Assembly (NCBI GenBank): GCA_964541155.1 | Contig: CAZIPC010000001.1 | Span: 558,001 to 622,000, forward strand | Direction of reading: 5' to 3' | Source of the DNA: UBA4416 sp964541155 | Lineage (GTDB): Bacteria; Bacteroidota; Bacteroidia; B-17B0; Aurantibacillaceae | Length of the DNA stretch: 64,000 bases | Shown here: positions 44,516 to 52,629 of the stretch, one piece after another | Layout: the number at the start of each line of letters is the position of its first letter | Numbering within the stretch: the first letter of the stretch is position 1 | Translations under genes and position numbers: made by a program | The notes under the pieces: model-generated | Told to the model about the DNA's origin: nothing | Database searches by the model: none | The model's input: only the letters and a program-made list of their open reading frames with translations

Positions 44516-45622
44516 ATCAAATTCAATCTCAGAAATAATCTTTTTATTTTTTAAAACTGCTGGATTCCAAGTTTCCATTGAATTTAATGCTAACTTAATT
44601 TCTTCTAAACAACCACAATAATCTCTGCTAATTTGGGTTAAGTTTAATACTTTAAACTTTCCATTCTCATCAACACTCCCCAAAACAAGATAATGGCCTC
44701 TCGCTGGTTTTGCAATCAACTGATTTTTAAAGTAATTAAGTACATACTCTTTAATAGCCTTTTCCCCTCCTTTAAAGTAAGCTCTTTTAATAATAGAATC
44801 ATTACTATCTTTAACTACTAACGACTCGGTTAATGAAACTCCTGATGAATTAAAAGCAGAAGATTGTATATCTAATGACTTTGTAGCTGTAGTTTTTTTC
44901 TCTCTATAATCGTTATTTTTAGGATTAACTTCATCTGCCTCGTACTTAGCAATACTTGGCTTTGCTGCATTTAAAGCAATATCTTGTTGTTCATTTTTTT
45001 TCTCATCTAATACTAAATTATCTATGGTTTGTTCATTTTCAGAAGAAGCTAATACTCCTTGATAATTGTTTGATAACTGTTGTTTAAAATTTTGTGGCCT
45101 CTTCGTATTATTTAATATTTCTGATTGTTTAATTTTTAAATTATCTAACTGTTTTGATTCTTTATTGCGCGTATATTTATTATTATCAACCGACAATACA
45201 GCTTTTTTTTCTGATAGTTTAGATGTATCATCTGAAAAGAGAGTACTATCAATATTCTTATTATTTTGGTAAATAGACGTTAGATTATCAATAGATGTTT
45301 TTTTATTTAAAGCTAAATTTAAATTTGTATTATTTTGATTTAAAAAATATACTGAGACAAATACTATAAAAACGATAGAAGCAGCGGCACTCATCCATAG
45401 TATCTTTTGTGTTTTATTTTTACTGGAAGTTACTTTTTTAGAAATCTCTAAATTAATTTCTTCTATTAGTGGCTTTACTTTATCTTTCGAGACATATCCA
45501 GAAAAACCCTCAACAGCATCTTTTTCAAAATCATCCAAATCATTTACATTACTTGATGAATTATCAAGCAATTCTATCATTTCTTCAGGACTCAATGGCT
45601 TATGATTATCTGGATGCTTCAC
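44501..45622 (-). CDS. Putative membrane anti-sigma factor with TonB-like C-terminal domain
   Basis: 373 residues. The cytoplasmic start (about 1-85) includes SPEEMIELLDNSSSNVNDLDDFEKDAVEGF and is followed by one membrane helix (ILWMSAAASIVFIVFVSVYF). A long low-complexity periplasmic linker rich in N, K, S and Q leads to a C-terminal domain with VLGSVDENGKFKVLNLTQ and LEEIKLALNSMETWNPAV, close in pattern to the TonB C-terminal domain. The gene start overlaps the end of the ECF sigma gene by 17 bases, the normal layout of sigma and anti-sigma pairs. The identity as regulator rests on this context. The role of the TonB-like end is unclear. Confidence 0.7.
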   Translation of the reverse strand: MKHPDNHKPLSPEEMIELLDNSSSNVNDLDDFEKDAVEGFSGYVSKDKVKPLIEEINLEISKKVTSSKNKTQKILWMSAAASIVFIVFVSVYFLNQNNTNLNLALNKKTSIDNLTSIYQNNKNIDSTLFSDDTSKLSEKKAVLSVDNNKYTRNKESKQLDNLKIKQSEILNNTKRPQNFKQQLSNNYQGVLASSENEQTIDNLVLDEKKNEQQDIALNAAKPSIAKYEADEVNPKNNDYREKKTTATKSLDIQSSAFNSSGVSLTESLVVKDSNDSIIKRAYFKGGEKAIKEYVLNYFKNQLIAKPARGHYLVLGSVDENGKFKVLNLTQISRDYCGCLEEIKLALNSMETWNPAVLKNKKIISEIEFDLIFN

Positions 45623-46196
45623 GATTATTTTCTAATTTAATTTTTAAATTTCGCTTTCCGTTTTGTATAAAACTTTTTACTTCGTTTAGTGTAAAGCCAG
45701 TAATATCAGAAATTTCAACATATGATTTTTGTTTTAAATAAAATAATTCTATACATTTTTTTTGTTCTACATTTAACTCAGAAATTGCCTTTTCTAAAAA
45801 AACATATTGCAATTCTTTTTCATGCACACTATTATGATGCAAATCATGATTTGTTTCCATAAAAGAATCAGCATGTAATTGCAAATCAAGATCTTTTTTT
45901 AATTTGGATTGTTTGCTTCGCAAAACCATCAAACAATGATTTTTAGAAAAAATATACAACCAACTTTTAAAATACTCTATATCAAATTTTAATAAATCAA
46001 TCATTAACTTTTCAAAAATCTGCATAACAGCATCTTTTGCTTCATCTTCATCTTTTAAATATTTTAATGAAAGCCCTAATACCAAATGAGCATAACGTTT
46101 ATACAAAATACCCACAAATAAATTGTTTTTGGAGCTTTTGTATTCTGTAATTAATTCGTTATCAGAATAATTATTATATTTTTCGTTATAAATCAC
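45606..46196 (-). CDS. ECF-type RNA polymerase sigma factor
   Basis: 196 residues using the GTG at 46196. A longer frame reaches 46292 but would overlap the divergent Crp/Fnr gene, and its extra residues are not conserved-looking. Region 2 has YKRYAHLVLGLSLKYLKDEDEAKDAVMQIFEKL and EYFKSWLYIFSKNHCLMVLR; region 4 has AISELNVEQKKCIELFYLKQKSYVEISDITGFTLNEVKSFIQNGKRNLK. It should direct transcription of an unknown regulon, held by the membrane protein encoded next. The 50-base interval to the Crp/Fnr gene holds a palindrome over both promoters. Confidence 0.87.
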   Translation of the reverse strand: MIYNEKYNNYSDNELITEYKSSKNNLFVGILYKRYAHLVLGLSLKYLKDEDEAKDAVMQIFEKLMIDLLKFDIEYFKSWLYIFSKNHCLMVLRSKQSKLKKDLDLQLHADSFMETNHDLHHNSVHEKELQYVFLEKAISELNVEQKKCIELFYLKQKSYVEISDITGFTLNEVKSFIQNGKRNLKIKLENNREASR

Positions 46197-46210
46197 TACT
46201 ATATTAGTTC

Positions 46211-46229
46211 TTAAATATAGTATATTTAA
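46211..46229. promoter_or_regulatory. 19-base palindrome in the ECF sigma / Crp divergent promoter region
   Basis: TTAAATATA-G-TATATTTAA is a perfect palindrome around one central base. Each arm contains TATATTTA, a one-mismatch -7 box, facing opposite ways and placed suitably for the starts at 46247 (+) and 46196 (-). It may be an operator or simply back-to-back promoters. Confidence 0.5.
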
Positions 46230-46246
46230 ATAAAAAATAGAAGAAA

Positions 46247-46831
46247 ATGGATTATAGTCTTTTAATAAATAATTTCGCAAAGCATATTTCACTTACAAAA
46301 GTTGAAGAAGATTATGTAAAAACGTTATTTGATTATAAAAAGTTACAATCAAAAGATTTTTTATTGAAACAAGGTGAGGTTTGTAAACAATCAGCATTTG
46401 TGATAAAAGGATGTTTAAGGGGATATACCATTGATAGTAATGGATTTGAGCACGTATTAAGCTTTGCACCTGCTGATTGGTGGATTGGAGACATGTATAG
46501 TATGCTATCTGAAAAGCCTGGGAATTTAAATATAGAAGCCATGGAAGAATCGGAAGTTTTTCTACTAACAAAAAAAAATCAAGAAATTTTATATACCAAA
46601 ATTCCAAAATTTGAACGATTTTTTAGAATCATTATCGAAAAATCATTAATAGCATTTCAACAACGATTAAACGATAATTTAAGTTTAACAGCTGAAGAGC
46701 GATATTTAAAATTTTGCAAAACCTATCCTTTACTTATTAATAGTATTCCTCAAAAGCAAATAGCGGCATACATAGGAGTTACACCCGAATTTTTAAGTAA
46801 ACTTCGTGCAAAAAAAATAAAAGAAAAATAA
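46247..46831 (+). CDS. Crp/Fnr-family transcriptional regulator
   Basis: 194 residues. The cyclic-nucleotide-binding-like domain covers about 1-130 with YKKLQSKDFLLKQGEVCKQSAFVIKGCLRGYTIDSNGFEHVLSFAPADWW; a helix region and a helix-turn-helix follow (QKQIAAYIGVTPEFLSKLRAKK). There is no cysteine cluster for an Fe-S centre as in Fnr, and cAMP-contact residues are not evident, so the signal is unknown. Such short members in Bacteroidota often stand beside the genes they control. A 20-base palindrome starts six bases after its stop, ahead of the pirin genes. Confidence 0.9.
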   Translation: MDYSLLINNFAKHISLTKVEEDYVKTLFDYKKLQSKDFLLKQGEVCKQSAFVIKGCLRGYTIDSNGFEHVLSFAPADWWIGDMYSMLSEKPGNLNIEAMEESEVFLLTKKNQEILYTKIPKFERFFRIIIEKSLIAFQQRLNDNLSLTAEERYLKFCKTYPLLINSIPQKQIAAYIGVTPEFLSKLRAKKIKEK

Positions 46832-46836
46832 ATAAT

Positions 46837-46884
46837 TTCTTAATCTAGATTAAGAATAAATATATATCAATTAACATACCTTTG
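46837..46884 (+). promoter_or_regulatory. Perfect palindromic operator and -7 box ahead of the pirin gene
   Basis: TTCTTAATCTAGATTAAGAA (46837-46856) is a perfect 20-base palindrome. TACCTTTG (46877-46884) is an exact -7 box, and there is no -33 TTG at 17-23 bases. The palindrome centre, 46846.5, is about 42 bases before the expected transcription start, the usual place for a Crp-type activator. The factor is most likely the regulator encoded just upstream; this is inferred. Confidence 0.65.
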
Positions 46885-46902
46885 AACTATATTTAACGTA
46901 AT

Positions 46903-47775
46903 ATGAATAGAAAAGATTTTTTAAAAAAAGGCCTATTAGGAACTGGAATGTTCGTTGCCTCATCTGCTCTCGGAAATATTATTAAAAATGATATTGACGA
47001 ATTAAAAGAATTAGATTTAATAGGTTTTAATCATTTACCAAATACAACATCTAAAATTATGGAAAATACAATTTTACACAAAGCTGATACGAGAGGTGAC
47101 GCTAACCATGGCTGGCTTCATAGCAAACACACATTTAGTTTTGCAAATTATTATAACCCAGAAAGAATGCATTTTGGTGTATTGCGTGTATTAAATGATG
47201 ATACTGTTGCCGAAGGAATGGGATTTGGCACACACCCTCATGACAATATGGAAATTATTAGTATACCATTAGAAGGTGATTTAGAGCATAAAGACAGTAT
47301 GGGTAATGTAACCGTTATTAAAAACGGAGACATTCAAGTGATGAGTGCTGGTACAGGTATACAACACAGCGAATACAATAAAAATTTAGATAGAGCTGTG
47401 AAGTTTTTACAAATTTGGGTATTCCCAAATAAAAAAAATGTAACACCTAGGTATGATCAAATTACTTTAAATTTAAAAGATAGACATAATAAATTGCAAC
47501 AAATTCTGTCACCTAACCCAAATGATGAAGGTGTTTGGATTCATCAAAATGCATGGTTTCATTTAGGTAAATTTGATGCAGGAGTAAGTACTAATTACAC
47601 TATAAAAGGAAAAGAAAATGGTATATACATCTTTAATTTAAGTGGAGATTTAGAAATAAACGAACAACTACTAGGTCCTCGTGATGGGTTTGGGATTTGG
47701 GATATAGAATCTATTCATTTAAAAGCAAAATCAAACTCCGAATTTTTAATAATGGAAGTACCAATGACTATTTAA
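46903..47775 (+). CDS. Pirin-family protein with N-terminal export-like signal
   Basis: 290 residues. A cupin-type pirin domain covers about 57-290. Metal ligands by motif are H111 and H113 in GTHPHDNMEI, and H155 and E157 in IQHSEYN. Some relatives act as quercetin dioxygenases; others have no known activity. The start MNRKDFLKKGLLGTGMFVAS is like Tat or lipidation-free signal peptides of Bacteroidota (RK-x-F-L-K), which is odd because pirins are normally cytoplasmic. It is the first of a run with YceI, a small membrane protein and a second pirin, under the palindromic promoter. Confidence 0.88.
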   Translation: MNRKDFLKKGLLGTGMFVASSALGNIIKNDIDELKELDLIGFNHLPNTTSKIMENTILHKADTRGDANHGWLHSKHTFSFANYYNPERMHFGVLRVLNDDTVAEGMGFGTHPHDNMEIISIPLEGDLEHKDSMGNVTVIKNGDIQVMSAGTGIQHSEYNKNLDRAVKFLQIWVFPNKKNVTPRYDQITLNLKDRHNKLQQILSPNPNDEGVWIHQNAWFHLGKFDAGVSTNYTIKGKENGIYIFNLSGDLEINEQLLGPRDGFGIWDIESIHLKAKSNSEFLIMEVPMTI

Positions 47776-47805
47776 CATATAATAAACAACTAATAAACAA
47801 CAAAC

Positions 47806-48339
47806 ATGAATACAACTAAATGGGCATTAGACCCTACACACAGCGAAGTAAATTTCAAAATTAAACACATGATGATTTCTAATGTTACGGGTAGTTTTAC
47901 AAACTTTCAAGCAACAGCAGAAACAGAAGGTGAAAATTTTTCAAATGCTAAAATTTCATTTACAACAGATGTTAATTCAATTAATACTCATAACGAACAA
48001 CGTGATGGGCATTTAAAATCTGCTGATTTTTTTGATACAGAAAAATACCCTAAAATTACTTTCGAAGGAACTAAGTTTGAAAAAGCATCCGATGATGAAT
48101 ATGCTTTACATGGCAATTTAACAATCAGAGACGTTACTAAACCACTTAGCTTAAAGGTTGATTTTGGAGGGATAGCAAAAGACCCATACGGAAATACAAA
48201 AGCAGGCTTTACTTTAGATGGCAAAATTAATCGTAAAGATTTTGGCTTAACATGGAATGCTGCCACTGAAGCTGGAGGATTATTAGTTGGTGAAGATTTA
48301 AAAATTCAAGCTGAGATTCAGTTAGTGAAACAAGCATAA
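47806..48339 (+). CDS. YceI-family polyisoprenoid-binding protein
   Basis: 177 residues forming a single lipocalin-like YceI domain: WALDPTHSEVNFKIKHMMIS at the start, then DVNSINTHNEQRDGHLKSADFFDTEKYPKITFEGTKF, GNLTIRDVTKPLSLKVDF and RKDFGLTWN near the end. Family members bind long isoprenoids or amphiphilic molecules. There is no signal peptide, so it should be cytoplasmic, unlike E. coli YceI. It follows the pirin gene by 30 bases and is closed by a terminator hairpin. Confidence 0.93.
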   Translation: MNTTKWALDPTHSEVNFKIKHMMISNVTGSFTNFQATAETEGENFSNAKISFTTDVNSINTHNEQRDGHLKSADFFDTEKYPKITFEGTKFEKASDDEYALHGNLTIRDVTKPLSLKVDFGGIAKDPYGNTKAGFTLDGKINRKDFGLTWNAATEAGGLLVGEDLKIQAEIQLVKQA

Positions 48340-48350
48340 TTTTAAATGTT

Positions 48351-48385
48351 AAAAGAGAGAGAAATAAAAATTCTCTCTCTTTTTT
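48351..48385 (+). terminator. Terminator after the YceI gene
   Basis: AAAAGAGAGAGAA pairs with TTCTCTCTCTTTT over an ataaaaa loop, followed by a T-run. It lies 12 bases after the YceI stop. Confidence 0.85.
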
Positions 48386-48455
48386 AAAACATTATTTATC
48401 TTAAGAGGTTATATAAAAATCAAAAATGTATCTTTAACCTAAATTTATATTAAAT

Positions 48456-48671
48456 ATGAAACCTCCTAAAAAATGGAAAATGGTCATTGTAATTTGGCTA
48501 GCAATTTATCCTCTAATTACATTAATATTTGTATTATTTGGAAAACAATTAATGCAAATCGAACCTCTTCCACTTCGCACATTAGCTATTACAATTATAG
48601 CTGTGCCTACAATGGTATTTGTGTTAATGCCAAATATTCAAAAATTATTACATAAATGGTTATTCAAATAA
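48456..48671 (+). CDS. Small membrane protein, similar to the tail of COG3224 proteins
   Basis: 71 residues with a lysine-rich start (MKPPKKWKMVIVIWLAIYPL) and two or three hydrophobic helices ending KLLHKWLFK. The W-K-M-x-x-x-x-W-L-A-x-Y-P-L pattern and the late P-x-P-x-R-T motif resemble the membrane tail of larger antibiotic-biosynthesis-monooxygenase-type proteins (COG3224), here without the enzyme domain. Whether it is a truncated relic or a real small protein is unknown. The pirin gene starts one base after its stop, which argues that it is translated. Confidence 0.65.
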   Translation: MKPPKKWKMVIVIWLAIYPLITLIFVLFGKQLMQIEPLPLRTLAITIIAVPTMVFVLMPNIQKLLHKWLFK

Positions 48672-48672
48672 A

Positions 48673-49518
48673 ATGATGTTAAGAGAAATTCAATCGACAC
48701 ATAATGCACCTGAAACGATGATGGGTCCTATAAAAATTCGTCAGGCATTTCCATTAAGAGGGATTGAACAAGTTGATCCGTTTATACTTTTACATCATTT
48801 TGATTTCACTTACTTACCAAATGAAAATAATTTTAATGTTCCACCACATCCTCACCGTGGCTTTAGTCCTATTACATTTATTTTTGAAGGGTCTATTGAA
48901 CATGAAGATTCATTAGGCAATAAAAAAGTTATATATGATGATGAAGTTCAATGGATTAATGCAGGTAGAGGAATAATTCATAGCGAAAAAGCAGATAAAA
49001 ATTTTATTGAAAAAGGAGGACGTTCTCAAGGTATTCAATTATGGATAAATACCCCACGAGCACAAAAAATGGATCCGGCATCTTACCAACCTATAACAAA
49101 AAATGAAATTATTTTAATAGAAAAAGAGGGCGTTGAATTTCGTTTAGTTTCTGGTAAATACAATAATATAAAAGGTCCTGCTAAATCTGATGTGATAACA
49201 GCTATGACCAGAATGAAAACAAACAGCGAGGATATATTAAATTTTCCAAGTAATCATAATGTTTGCATCTATTTACTAGAAGGTGAGATCAATATCAATA
49301 AGTCTCAAATAATTAAACAACATGATTTAATTGTGTTTAAATGCATGGAAGGAGATATCACTTTAAATGCTGTAAAAGCGTCAAAAGCCCTTATAATGGC
49401 AGGTATTCCAATAAACGAACCCATGGTTTCTCATGGGCCTTTTGTAATGACCAGTGAAACAGAAATTTTAGAAGCCATGCGAGACTACCAACACGGTAAA
49501 ATGGGATTTTTATACTAA
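48673..49518 (+). CDS. Pirin-family protein
   Basis: 281 residues with the pirin metal motifs H59 and H61 in PPHPHRGFSPITF and H103 and E105 in GIIHSEKAD, plus the C-terminal cupin half ending in EAMRDYQHGKMGFLY. The MGPIKIRQAFPLRGIEQVDPF start resembles pirins with quercetinase activity. It is cytoplasmic. It may be co-transcribed with the small membrane gene just before it, and stops four bases before the convergent tex gene. Confidence 0.92.
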   Translation: MMLREIQSTHNAPETMMGPIKIRQAFPLRGIEQVDPFILLHHFDFTYLPNENNFNVPPHPHRGFSPITFIFEGSIEHEDSLGNKKVIYDDEVQWINAGRGIIHSEKADKNFIEKGGRSQGIQLWINTPRAQKMDPASYQPITKNEIILIEKEGVEFRLVSGKYNNIKGPAKSDVITAMTRMKTNSEDILNFPSNHNVCIYLLEGEININKSQIIKQHDLIVFKCMEGDITLNAVKASKALIMAGIPINEPMVSHGPFVMTSETEILEAMRDYQHGKMGFLY

Positions 49519-49522
49519 ATCC

Positions 49523-51766
49523 TTATTTTTTAAATTTTCCTTTTAGTGCCGCTAATGCAGCCATCATATCATTCGGATCGTAAGACGGTTCTTCTTTTTT
49601 GGGTGTAGCTTTTTTAGAAGACACTACACCTTCACCTTTCATCGATAAAGCAATACGTTTTCTCTTTACATCACACTCTGTAACATTCACCCAAACTTGC
49701 TGACCAACTTTAACAACTAAATTAGGATCATCAACAAATGTATCGCTTAATTGAGAGATGTGAACTAAACCATCTTGATGAACTCCAACATCTACAAATG
49801 CACCAAAATTTGTAACATTAGTAACAATGCCAGGTAAACGCATTCCTTCCCTTAAATCTTCAATACTATGAACATGGTCGTCAAAACTAAATACCTCAAA
49901 CGATTTACGAGGATCTCGTCCTGGTTTTTCTAGTTCATTAACAATATCTTTTAATGTTGGAATACCAATTGTATCAGTTACATAAACATTAAGATTAATT
50001 TTTTTACGAAGCTCTTTATCTTTAATTAAATCGTCTATACTACAATTTAAATCACTAGCCATTTTTTCAACTATATGATAAGACTCTGGATGAACAGCAC
50101 TTTTATCCAATGGATGAATACCATCTCTTATTCTTAAAAAACCTGAACATTGTTCAAATACTTTATCTCCCATTCGATTAACTTTTAATAAATCTTTACG
50201 AGATTTAAATGCACCATGTTCATTTCTATAATCAACAATGTTTTTAGCTAATGTTTCGCCAATACCCGAAACATAAGATAATAATTGTTTAGATGCTGTA
50301 TTTAATTCTACCCCTACCCCATTCACACAACTCATTACCACATTATCTAATTTATTTTTTAATGCTGTTTGATCAACATCATGTTGATACTGCCCTACAC
50401 CAATAGATTTAGGGTCTAATTTTACCAATTCTGCCAATGGATCTGCTAACCGCCTACCAATAGATACAGCTCCTCTAACCGTTAAATCATATTCTGGGAA
50501 CTCTTCACGCGCCACATCAGAAGCCGAATAAATAGAAGCCCCCGCTTCACTAACCATAATTACTGGAATAGATTTTGGTAAAACATCAATACTTCTTATA
50601 AATTGTTCCGTTTCGCGTGACGCTGTTCCATTTCCTATTGCTATTGCTTCTAATTGATATTTAGCACATAATGCCATTACAATATGCTGAGCATCCATTA
50701 CTCTTCGTTGTGGTTCATGTGGATAAATAACTGTTTCTTCTAATAACTTTCCTTGAGCATCTAATGCAACAACTTTACAACCTGTTCTAAAACCTGGATC
50801 TATTGCTAAAATTGATTTTTGACCTAAAGGGGATGCTAATAATAACTCACGTAAATTATCAGCAAAAACTTGAATAGCTTTTTCATCAGCCATTTGCTTT
50901 GTTACTAAGCGCATCTCTGCTTCAATACTTGGCTGCAACAAGCGTTTATAACCATCTTCAATTGCTAAACTAATTTGTTCAGCACATTCATATCTAGATG
51001 TTATAAACTGTTTTTTTAATTGTTCATGAGCTATTTCATCGTCAATTACAATATCTAAAATCAAAACATCTTCTTTTTCACCTCGACGCATCGCTAACAT
51101 TCGATGACTAGGACAAGACATTAATGGCTCTTCCCATTCAAAATAATCTTCAAATTTCTGCCCCTCTTCTTCTTTACCTCTAATTACTTTTGTTTTGATA
51201 ATAGCCGATTTTTTGAACAATGTTCGCATTCCTTCTCTAGCCAATGCATCTTCGCTAATAATTTCTGCAATAATATCGCGAGCTCCAGCTAAGGCATCAT
51301 TTGGATGCTCTACCCCTAACTCTTTATTTACAAATTTTAAAGCCTCTGGAAATAACTCTTTAACTTGTTGCTCTAAAATTAGTTGTGCTAAAGGTTCTAA
51401 TCCTTTTTCACGAGCAACAGTTGCTTTAGAACGTCGTTTTGGTTTAAATGGTAAATATAAATCCTCTAGCGTTGATAGAGTTTCGGCAGCGATAATTTTA
51501 TCTGATAATTCTTGTGTTAATTTACCTTGACCTTCAATAGATTTTAGGATACTTTCTCTTCGTTGCTCTAATTGTCTTAATCGTTCAATCTCTTGTTTGA
51601 TGGTAATAACTTGTACTTCATCTAAACTTCCTGTAACTTCTTTTCGATAACGAGAAATAAAAGGCACTGTTGCGCCCTCATCTAATAATTCAACAGTTGC
51701 TTTTACTTGTTTAGCATCAATCTTTAGTTCTGAGGCAATTTTAAAAAACAAAGAAGTATCGGTCAT
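49523..51766 (-). CDS. tex: Tex-family transcription accessory protein with S1 domain
   Basis: 747 residues with the Tex layout: N-terminal helical region (TVPFISRYRKEVTGSLDEVQV), YqgF-like RNase H domain (ILAIDPGFRTGCKVVALD), helix-hairpin-helix regions (YVSGIGETLAKNIVDYRNEHGAFKSRKDLLKVNRMG) and a C-terminal S1 domain (LRLPGIVTNVTNFGAFVDVGVHQDGLVHISQL). It binds nucleic acids and affects transcription and stress responses. A lysine-rich tail follows the S1 domain. Starts alone, with a -7 box at 51795-51802. Confidence 0.95.
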   Translation of the reverse strand: MTDTSLFFKIASELKIDAKQVKATVELLDEGATVPFISRYRKEVTGSLDEVQVITIKQEIERLRQLEQRRESILKSIEGQGKLTQELSDKIIAAETLSTLEDLYLPFKPKRRSKATVAREKGLEPLAQLILEQQVKELFPEALKFVNKELGVEHPNDALAGARDIIAEIISEDALAREGMRTLFKKSAIIKTKVIRGKEEEGQKFEDYFEWEEPLMSCPSHRMLAMRRGEKEDVLILDIVIDDEIAHEQLKKQFITSRYECAEQISLAIEDGYKRLLQPSIEAEMRLVTKQMADEKAIQVFADNLRELLLASPLGQKSILAIDPGFRTGCKVVALDAQGKLLEETVIYPHEPQRRVMDAQHIVMALCAKYQLEAIAIGNGTASRETEQFIRSIDVLPKSIPVIMVSEAGASIYSASDVAREEFPEYDLTVRGAVSIGRRLADPLAELVKLDPKSIGVGQYQHDVDQTALKNKLDNVVMSCVNGVGVELNTASKQLLSYVSGIGETLAKNIVDYRNEHGAFKSRKDLLKVNRMGDKVFEQCSGFLRIRDGIHPLDKSAVHPESYHIVEKMASDLNCSIDDLIKDKELRKKINLNVYVTDTIGIPTLKDIVNELEKPGRDPRKSFEVFSFDDHVHSIEDLREGMRLPGIVTNVTNFGAFVDVGVHQDGLVHISQLSDTFVDDPNLVVKVGQQVWVNVTECDVKRKRIALSMKGEGVVSSKKATPKKEEPSYDPNDMMAALAALKGKFKK

Positions 51767-51794
51767 AAAAATTTATTATTGATTTGATTATTAA

Positions 51795-51802
51795 CAAATA
51801 TA
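51795..51802 (-). promoter_or_regulatory. Putative -7 promoter box for tex (TATATTTG)
   Basis: On the minus strand this is an exact TAnnTTTG match, 28 bases before the ATG at 51766. No clear -33 TTTG is present. The rest of the 51767-51917 interval shows no gene. Confidence 0.4.
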
Positions 51803-51917
51803 ATCCTATAAAACCTTTGATTTAATTGGATTTATTAACAGAATGTATTTTTAAGGAGCACTATAAACCACTCACTATTAAAGACTTATAATTAAAAATG
51901 TTGAAAAATAATTAACT

Positions 51918-52565
51918 CTATCTTTTAGATTCAAAGATTTCAACTTCAGCTAAAGGACTAAATAAGTATACAGTGCCTGTAGTAATTTCTTTACATCGAT
52001 AACGTTTTCTTAATTTTTCTCCTTTTTCAAAAATACGCGAACCGTTATATAAAAAATGAGTTCTATAAGGAATATGTTCTAATAAAATCAGATGTGCATT
52101 TGTAGTATGAGTATCGTATAATTTTAAAGTACGGATTAATGTAGCATCACTACAACTAGCAGCAGCAGGATTTAATAAGTATTTACGCAGGGCATATAAA
52201 ATATCTAATGGTAAATTATCCGTGCTTAAAAAAGGATTCATTAAATCTCTAAAAGACTGCTTCCATTCTTCACCATGAGGCGCTACTCGATTTCGGTATT
52301 TATTAAACGTTTGTAGATGTGCTATTTCGTGAACTAAAGTAATAAAAAATGAATACTGATTTAAATTATGATTAATTGTAATAGTATGATTTAAGCCATC
52401 TCTAGGTGATGTATAATCTCCTAATTTAGTACTACGTTCTTTAGTGATTTTTAATTTAAAATCAAATTCAATAATCCAAATAGAAATTTGATGCACTGCA
52501 AATTCAGGAATATACTTTCTTAGTATTTCAGAATTACGTTGTATTTGTTGTTCTCTAAGATGCAC
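51918..52565 (-). CDS. SprT-like zinc metalloprotein
   Basis: 215 residues. The zinc motif is FFITLVHEIAHLQTF (H79, E80, H83), with a third histidine in RVAPHGEEWKQSF (H97), as in the SprT/Spartan fold. The C-terminal part has TLIRTLKLYDTHTTNAHLILLEHI and KLRKRYRCKEITTGTVYLFSPLAEVE, the usual beta-rich tail, here with few cysteines. No signal peptide, so cytoplasmic. Spartan relatives cut DNA-bound proteins, but the bacterial members lack a proven role. Confidence 0.85.
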   Translation of the reverse strand: MHLREQQIQRNSEILRKYIPEFAVHQISIWIIEFDFKLKITKERSTKLGDYTSPRDGLNHTITINHNLNQYSFFITLVHEIAHLQTFNKYRNRVAPHGEEWKQSFRDLMNPFLSTDNLPLDILYALRKYLLNPAAASCSDATLIRTLKLYDTHTTNAHLILLEHIPYRTHFLYNGSRIFEKGEKLRKRYRCKEITTGTVYLFSPLAEVEIFESKR

Positions 52566-52629
52566 TTTTAATAAATAGAATTTATTACTTCATCTGATTG
52601 TATTATAAAATTTTAAACTTGTAATTTAA

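Noticed and set aside
46197..46292. Long N-terminus of the ECF sigma gene
   Set aside because: It would overlap the Crp/Fnr gene and its promoter; the GTG at 46196 gives a normal ECF length.
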